Assembly (NCBI RefSeq): GCF_003544835.1
Contig: NZ_CP032099.1
Span: forward strand, 868,001 to 932,000
Direction: 5' to 3'
DNA from: Aliarcobacter skirrowii CCUG 10374
GTDB taxonomy: Bacteria > Campylobacterota > Campylobacteria > Campylobacterales > Arcobacteraceae
Length of the DNA stretch: 64,000 nucleotides
Below the pieces are notes generated by a model. It saw only the letters and a program-made list of their open reading frames with translations. It searched no databases and was not told the DNA's origin. Below are positions 58,692 to 64,000 of this stretch, piece after piece (the first letter of the stretch is position 1; each line of letters begins with the position of its first letter). The position numbers were made by a program, and so were the translations under genes.

Positions 58692-59420
58692 ATGCAAGAT
58701 ATACAATCTATAAATAAAGCTAGAGCGATATACTACAACTTGTTTGCAAACTTTTTTGTTCCAAGTTCAGATATAAAAAACTATTTTGAACTTTTTAGAC
58801 TCTTAAATCTTTTAAAAGATAGCTCTTTGGATGAAGCCTCTGAAGAGTCGATTAAAAATATTTTAAATCTTTTAGATAAGGATTCAAATCAGTCTTTAAT
58901 ACAAGAGTATGATGATATTTTTCATAATCCTGTTTATGAAAAAGTTAGACAAACAGCATCTTTTTATGATGAGGGTGTTGAGTCTGGTAAAAAAAGAGTA
59001 GAGATGATTCAATTTGTTGCAAAAACAAAGCTTAGACGTGATGAAAAGAGATATTTTGAATATGAAGATTCTGTTGGCTTTATATTTTCAATAATGTCTG
59101 AGTTGTCTAATTTAGTTGCTCTTGGAGAAAAACAGTATGAAAATACTGTTCACTGTATTTTTGAACAGATTTTAAATCCTTTTGTAGATGAGTTTGCAAA
59201 AAGTATTTATGAGCACAAAAAAGCAAATATCTATAAAGAACTTATGGTTATTTTACACTCATTTATTGAATTTGAAAGATTATATTTAGAGGTTACAAAA
59301 CCACTTAAAAAAGAGAAAGCTAAAAAACAAGTAACTGATAACTGGGGAGATATTACTCCAGAGGAAAGAGAAAGAAGAGAGAGAAATAGAGCATTAAAAG
59401 CTTTAGGTCCTAAAAACTAA
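58692..59420 (+). CDS. TorD/DmsD-like molybdoenzyme chaperone
   Basis: A 242-residue helical cytoplasmic protein in the place and size of the TorD-family chaperones that guard Tat-exported molybdoenzymes until cofactor loading. The central pattern EYDDIFHNPVYEKVRQTASFYDEG and the motif FEYEDSVGFIFSIMSELSNL match the family. It lies nine bases after the poly-ferredoxin gene, and its client is very probably FdhA. Confidence 0.88.
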   Translation: MQDIQSINKARAIYYNLFANFFVPSSDIKNYFELFRLLNLLKDSSLDEASEESIKNILNLLDKDSNQSLIQEYDDIFHNPVYEKVRQTASFYDEGVESGKKRVEMIQFVAKTKLRRDEKRYFEYEDSVGFIFSIMSELSNLVALGEKQYENTVHCIFEQILNPFVDEFAKSIYEHKKANIYKELMVILHSFIEFERLYLEVTKPLKKEKAKKQVTDNWGDITPEERERRERNRALKALGPKN

Positions 59421-59438
59421 AAAGGTATTCCTTTTTAG
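59417..59438 (+). terminator. Hairpin between the chaperone and fdh structural genes
   Basis: Perfect nine-base stem CTAAAAAGG (59417-59425) / CCTTTTTAG (59430-59438) with loop TATT, overlapping the chaperone stop codon. No T-run follows. It may attenuate or process the message between accessory and structural genes. Confidence 0.5.
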
Positions 59439-59518
59439 GGATTTTATAAAGAAAGTTTAACTTTTTTTATAAAGTCTCTTAAGTTTAGAGGGGCTTAATT
59501 TCTATAAGGAGGTCAGTC

Positions 59519-59731
59519 GTGCAAGAAAGTAGAAGAGCTTTTGCAAAAAAAGCAGCAATTATCACAGCTGCTGCAGTTGCTACAACTGGAACTGTTGTAT
59601 TGGCTGGAAATGGTGAAACATCTGTTCAAGATGATTCAAACAATGGTGTTATTGTTGGAAAATCTAATAAAAAAGAGATTCTATACAGAAAAACAATGGC
59701 TTGGGAAGAGTTTTATAAAAACGCAAAATAA
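59519..59731 (+). CDS. Small Tat-signal protein of the formate dehydrogenase region
   Basis: A 70-residue protein starting at GTG 59519 directly after the strong site AAGGAGGTCAGTC. It has a twin-arginine signal SRRAFAKKA followed by a hydrophobic stretch and a short tail with YRKTMAWEEFYKNAK. This matches the small formate-dehydrogenase-region Tat protein family (TIGR02811 type). It probably aids assembly of the periplasmic FdhAB. It lies 18 bases before fdhA. Confidence 0.88.
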   Translation: MQESRRAFAKKAAIITAAAVATTGTVVLAGNGETSVQDDSNNGVIVGKSNKKEILYRKTMAWEEFYKNAK

Positions 59732-59749
59732 ATTTAGTAGGAGAAGCTT

Positions 59750-62572
59750 ATGTCAGCAAATACATATGAAGCTTTAAATGCAAAAGTAGGAAGACGGTCG
59801 TTTTTAAAAATGGCAGCAGTTTCTACAGCATTTGGAGTTACATCATCTTTTGCAAGTACAGTAGCAACTAGAGCAGCTACAGAAGAAGAGATTAAAAATC
59901 CTTTTCCTGGTTCAAAAATTGTAAAAACAATTTGTACAGCATGTTCTGTTGGTTGTGGTGTTATTGCAGAAGTTCAAAATGGTGTGTGGGTAAGACAAGA
60001 GGTAGCACAAGATCATCCTGTATCACTTGGAGGGCATTGTTGTAAAGGTGCCGATATGATTGATATGGTTAAATCTGAAGTTAGATTAAAATATCCAATG
60101 GTTAAGAAAAATGGTCAATGGCAAAGAATTTCATGGGATGACGCTTTAAATAATATTGCATCAAAACTTGAAGATTTAAGACAAAAAGATGGACCTGATT
60201 CAGCAATGTTTTTGGGATCAGCAAAATTTAATAACGAGCAAGCATATTACTATAGAAAATTTGCTGCTATGTTTGGAACAAACAATATAGATCATCAAGC
60301 TAGAATTTGACATAGCTCAACAGTTGCCGGTGTGGCAAATACATGGGGTTATGGTGCTATGACAAATTCTTTGGGAGATATTCAAAACTCTAAAGCAATT
60401 ATAATTTTTGGAGCAAATCCAGCGGTTAATCACCCAGTTGGTTTCCAACACTTTTTAAAAGCTAAAGAGAGAAACAATGCAAAGATTATTGTAGTAGATC
60501 CAAGATTTACTAAAACTGCTGCAAAAGCAGATTTATATGCACAAATTAGACCAGGTACTGATATTCCATTTATGTATGGAATGTTAAATATCATTTTTGA
60601 AAATGGTTGGCATGACAAAAACTTTATTAATGATAGAGTTTATGGTATGGAAGATATTATGGCAGAGGCTAAAAATTGGCCAATTGAAAGAGTTGCTGAT
60701 GTAACAGGAGTTAAAGCTGATTTAATAGTTCAAATTACAAAACTTTATGCAGCATCAAAACCAGGAACTTTGGTATGGGCTATGGGATTAACTCAACATA
60801 CAATAGGAACTTCAAATACAAGAATGGCACCAATTTTACAATTGGCTCTTGGAAATATGGGAGTTGCAGGTGGTGGAACTAATATTTTAAGAGGACATGA
60901 TAATGTTCAAGGTGCAACAGACTTTGGTTGTTTATCAGATTCACTTCCAGGATATTATGGTTTAGCTGAAGGTTCATGGAAATATTTTGCTTCTTCTTGG
61001 GGAGTTGATTTTGATTGGCTTAAAGGAAGATTTAAAGATCCTTCTTGGATGGGTAAAAATGGATTTACACTTGCACGTTGGTGGGCTGGTGTTTTAGCTG
61101 GAAATGAAGGTGAAGATGCTATTCATAATGCTGGAACTAATCTAAAAGCACTTTTTGTAATGGGTAATGGAATTACTTCAACTGCTCAAACAAAAAAAGT
61201 AAAAGAGGCTTTAGATAAGTTAGAGTTAGCAGTATTTTGTGACCCATTTGTAAATGAGGGTGCAATTATTACTGATAAACAAAATGATGTTTATATTTTA
61301 CCAGCAGCAACTCAGTTTGAAACAGCAGGATCTGTAACTGCAACAAACAGAAGTGGTCAATGGAGATATGAGGTTGTAAAACCTATGTATGAATCAAAAC
61401 CTGATCAAGAAATCATGTTTGAGTTAGCAAAAAGATTAGGATTTTATGAGCAATTAACGGCTGGAATGCAAAAAGGTAAAGATTTTGTTTGGCCAGAAGA
61501 TGCAACAAATGAGATAGCTAGAATTATTAAAACTATTGGATTAACTGGATGGAGAGCTGAAAGACTTAAAAAACATACAGATAATTGGCATATGTTTGAT
61601 GAGATTTCACTAGCTGGTTATGGAGATATGGCTGGAGAATACTATGGTTTACCATGGCCTTGTTGGACAGAAAAACACTCAGGAAGCCCAAATCTTTATG
61701 ATATTACAAAACCAGTTAAATTTGGTGGTATGGGATTTAGACAAAACTTTGGTTTAGAGCATGAGGGAGTTTCATTATTGTCACCTAAAGGTTCAGCACC
61801 AGTTGGTGGTGTTCAAGATGGTGGGTATCCTGAAATTACAAAAGATAACATCGAAACAGTTTTAAAAATTAAATTAACTGAAGATGAAAAAGCTAAAATG
61901 GGTGCAAACTGGAAAGTTGATAAATCTAACTTGATAGTTGAAAAATGTATGGAAGCTGGAATTGCTCCTTATGGAAATGCAAAAGCAAGAGCAAAAGTTT
62001 GGCAATGGGCTGATCCTATTCCAAAACATAGAGAGCCTTTACATACTCCAAGAACGGATTTAATTAAAGATTATCCAAGTTTTGCAGATAAAAAAGATCA
62101 CTGGAGAGTTGATACTAGATATATTAGTGAACAGACAAAACAAGATTGGGCAAAAGATTTCCCAACAAATCTTGTAACTGGAAGATTAGTAAATCTAAAT
62201 GGTGCTGGTGTTGAAAATAGAGCTAGTAAATATTTAGCTAAATTAACACCTGAAATGTTCTGTGATATTAATCCAGATTTAGCAGGAAGACATGGTATTA
62301 GAGATGGTTCTATGATGTGGATTCACTCTCCAAATGGAACTAAAATTAAAGTTAAAGCAAAATACTCTTACTCTGTTACACCTGATAGAGTATTCCTACC
62401 ATTCCATTTTGCTGGAATTATGGAAGGTGTTGATTTAAGCCATAGATATCCAACTGGAACACTACCTTATGCAATAGGTGAGAGTGCAAATACAGTTACT
62501 AACTACGGTTATGACATAGTTACACAAATCCCTGAAACAAAAGGTGGTTTATGTAGAGTAGAAAGAGCTTAG
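59750..62572 (+). CDS. fdhA: Formate dehydrogenase major subunit, selenocysteine protein (UGA at 60308-60310)
   Basis: Periplasmic molybdo- or tungsto-enzyme that oxidises formate to CO2. The gene is read through a TGA at codon 187 (60308-60310), giving 940 residues with selenocysteine. It has a twin-arginine signal with RRSFLK (15-20), a 4Fe-4S site built from Cys62, Cys65, Cys69 and Cys97/98, then the selenocysteine that ligates the metal, followed by H-S-S. A SECIS-like hairpin follows the UGA. C-terminal molybdopterin-binding blocks (LVTGR, NPDLAGRHGI) are present. Automatic annotation would split it at 60310 and 60332. Confidence 0.96.
60324..60338 (+). promoter_or_regulatory. SECIS-like hairpin inside fdhA
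   Basis: TTGCC (60324-60328) pairs with GGCAA (60334-60338) around loop GGTGT, starting 14 bases after the TGA. The position, stem and G-rich loop fit a bacterial SECIS element recognised by SelB. Confidence 0.8.
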
Positions 62573-62582
62573 GAGAAGTAAC

Positions 62583-63197
62583 ATGAGTAATAATAAGATA
62601 AATTTTGCAAGAATGAAGTTCTATTGTGATGAAAATAGATGTATTCATTGTGATGGTTGTTCAGTTGCTTGTGCCTCAGCACATGAGTTACCAGTTGAGA
62701 TTAGTAGAAGAAAAGTTGTTACTGTAAATGAAGGTAAACAAGGAATGGAGTTTTCATTATCTGTTGCTTGTATGCATTGTACAGATGCTCCTTGTGAGCA
62801 GGTTTGTCCAGTTGATTGTTTCTACATCAGAGAAGATGGTATAGTTTTACATGATAAAAACAAATGTATAGGTTGTTCATACTGTCTATATGCTTGTCCT
62901 TTTGGTGCACCACAATTTCCTAGTAATGGAGCTTTTGGTACAAAAGGTGTTATGGATAAATGTACTATGTGTGCTGGTGGTCCTGAAGAGACAAATAGTG
63001 AACATGAAAGAGAACTATATGGTCAAAATAGAATAGCTGAAGGTAAAGTTCCTGTATGTGCTGCTATGTGTTCAACAAAAGCTCTACTTGTTGGAGATGC
63101 TGAATCTGTAGCAAATATATATAGAGAAAGAGTTTTATCTTTCGGTCATGGAACTCAATCAGCACCATTTGGTTGGGATAAAGCTTATGGAAAATAA
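62583..63197 (+). CDS. fdhB: Formate dehydrogenase iron-sulfur subunit
   Basis: A 204-residue ferredoxin-type electron-transfer subunit. Four cysteine groups are visible: CIHCDGCSVAC, CMHCTDAPCEQVCP, CIGCSYCLYACP and CTMC with CAAMC. It carries electrons from FdhA to the cytochrome subunit FdhC. It starts 10 bases after fdhA behind GGAGAAGTAAC. The gene for FdhC begins inside its last codons. Confidence 0.95.
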   Translation: MSNNKINFARMKFYCDENRCIHCDGCSVACASAHELPVEISRRKVVTVNEGKQGMEFSLSVACMHCTDAPCEQVCPVDCFYIREDGIVLHDKNKCIGCSYCLYACPFGAPQFPSNGAFGTKGVMDKCTMCAGGPEETNSEHERELYGQNRIAEGKVPVCAAMCSTKALLVGDAESVANIYRERVLSFGHGTQSAPFGWDKAYGK

Positions 63198-64000
63198 AAG
63201 TTTTCTAAGTGAATATAAAGCTTACTTAATAGTAGGCTTTTTGTTCATGCTTTTAACATATTGGTACTTTTGGTTAGCAACAATTGCTGATATAAACTAT
63301 GTTTACCAATTTTTAATGCAGATGTTAAAAGGAAATTTTACTGGACAAATTGTACCTTTTGATAGTTTAACACAGTATCAACAGATGGAAGTGGGTCTTT
63401 TTGGACCTAGATATGATGCAATTGCTCCTGAAGTTATAAGAGCATTTGAAGAGAGACAACATCTTCTTCCTTGGGTTTTCTTTGTTGAATTTTGTCTATT
63501 TACAATAATGTTTATTGTTGCAAAAGGTAGAAAACAAGCTAAAATTACAAGAGAGAATGAGAAAGTTCAAGTTTATTCACTTTTTCAAAGAGTTGTTCTT
63601 TTATTAAATATTGTAATTATGATTTATCTGTTTATAACTGGTTTTTCAATAACATTTGGAAACTGGACAGGTGGAGGATATATTCCTAGACTTATGAGAG
63701 CTACACATGAAGTTGTTGGTGTTGCTTGGATTCCAGTTTGGTTAATTGTTACAGTTATTGCATTTAAAGATCATAAATACTTTGTAAGACCTAGTTCTAA
63801 AATATGGCATAAATTCTTTTTAAGAGGAAAATATGAACATATGAATAGAATCAACTACTATATGTATGTTGCATTTGGTTTTTTACTTGTATTAAGTGGT
63901 TTTACAATATGGTATATGTTTCCAGATGCAGCAACGAATGCACAAACAATACAGATAAAAAGATTTATTCTATTTATCCATTTTATGGGTAGTGCAATTA
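63187..64000 (+). CDS. fdhC: Formate dehydrogenase cytochrome b subunit, partial (runs off the right edge)
   Basis: An open frame from ATG 63187 to the window end (271 codons), overlapping fdhB by 11 bases. Hydrophobic segments with His residues typical of the FdnI/FdhC cytochrome b556 subunit are present (GFSITFGNW, MRATHEVVGVAW, HKFFLRGKYEH, MYVAFGFLLVLSGFTIWYM). The N-terminal extension with a periplasmic loop of about 80 residues is long compared with E. coli FdnI but known in this phylum. The C-terminus is not visible. Confidence 0.9.
   Translation, partial: MENKSFLSEYKAYLIVGFLFMLLTYWYFWLATIADINYVYQFLMQMLKGNFTGQIVPFDSLTQYQQMEVGLFGPRYDAIAPEVIRAFEERQHLLPWVFFVEFCLFTIMFIVAKGRKQAKITRENEKVQVYSLFQRVVLLLNIVIMIYLFITGFSITFGNWTGGGYIPRLMRATHEVVGVAWIPVWLIVTVIAFKDHKYFVRPSSKIWHKFFLRGKYEHMNRINYYMYVAFGFLLVLSGFTIWYMFPDAATNAQTIQIKRFILFIHFMGSAI

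Noticed and set aside
59541-59777. A second 78-codon frame over the small Tat gene
   Set aside because: It is out of frame with the Tat-signal protein, lacks a ribosome site and has the biased composition of a shadow frame.
59750-60310. fdhA as a pseudogene cut by a stop codon
   Set aside because: The TGA is at the selenocysteine position, frame continues on both sides, a SECIS-like hairpin follows and the selenocysteine machinery is encoded nearby.

Overview
The window reads as chromosome of a low-GC member of the Campylobacterota, most likely the Arcobacteraceae (Arcobacter/Aliarcobacter). The basis is the AT-rich coding style, the 16S sequence, a short c-subunit gene (atpE) with a signal-like N-terminus, split PAS/MCP chemotaxis genes, and selenocysteine-dependent formate dehydrogenase. 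I do not assign a species. Almost all of it is densely packed housekeeping and respiratory sequence. One short accessory patch (about 32.9-37.2 kb) stands out.

Layout. 0-9 kb: the 5' part of trpD, an S4-domain protein, argG, a gamma carbonic anhydrase, tRNA-Leu, a BCCT transporter, an MFS transporter, HU, exonuclease III and TauE/SafE. 9.3-15.3 kb: a complete TRAP dicarboxylate-type transporter (dctP-Q-M) next to a divergent histidine kinase/response regulator pair and an AEC carrier. 15.3-18.8 kb: pgi-galU-phosphomannomutase, a sugar-nucleotide operon on the minus strand. 18.9-24.7 kb: a full rRNA operon (16S, tRNA-Ile, tRNA-Ala, 23S, 5S) with a near-perfect sigma-70 promoter and visible RNase III-type processing stems. 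24.8-27 kb: a gene remnant, atpE and an AsmA-like protein. 27.1-32.8 kb: a Fur-box-preceded operon of two imelysin-like proteins, a di-haem oxidoreductase, a sterol-desaturase-like membrane enzyme and a cytochrome c peroxidase.

32.9-37.2 kb is the accessory patch. It holds a 1342-residue P-loop (NACHT/STAND-like) NTPase whose first residues look like the start of a type I restriction R subunit and which ends in a single membrane segment plus an Asn-rich tail. It is followed by a truncated Fic-family toxin remnant and a duplicated hairpin. This is the best candidate in the window for an undescribed, probably anti-phage, system.

37.3-50.3 kb: uvrA, then selB, selA and tRNA-Sec, a SpecificRecomb-family membrane protein, a peroxiredoxin with two well-formed starts, a soluble MCP with a CetB-like PAS partner, and selD. 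50.5-56.9 kb: a Tat-exported transglutaminase-like protein with MerT/MerP-like proteins, then an operon coding a periplasmic binding protein, a histidine kinase, a response regulator and an unusual Nramp homologue. 57.0-64.0 kb: a formate dehydrogenase operon (poly-Fe-S protein, TorD-like chaperone, small Tat protein, fdhA with an in-frame UGA for selenocysteine, fdhB, and fdhC running off the end).

How it fits together: selA, selB, selC and selD are all present, and their visible client is FdhA, whose UGA is followed by a SECIS-like hairpin. The cell imports organic acids, oxidises formate in the periplasm, makes haem peroxidases and senses its surroundings through several paired sensor systems. 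These are typical traits of a microaerobic, organic-acid-using campylobacterotal bacterium.
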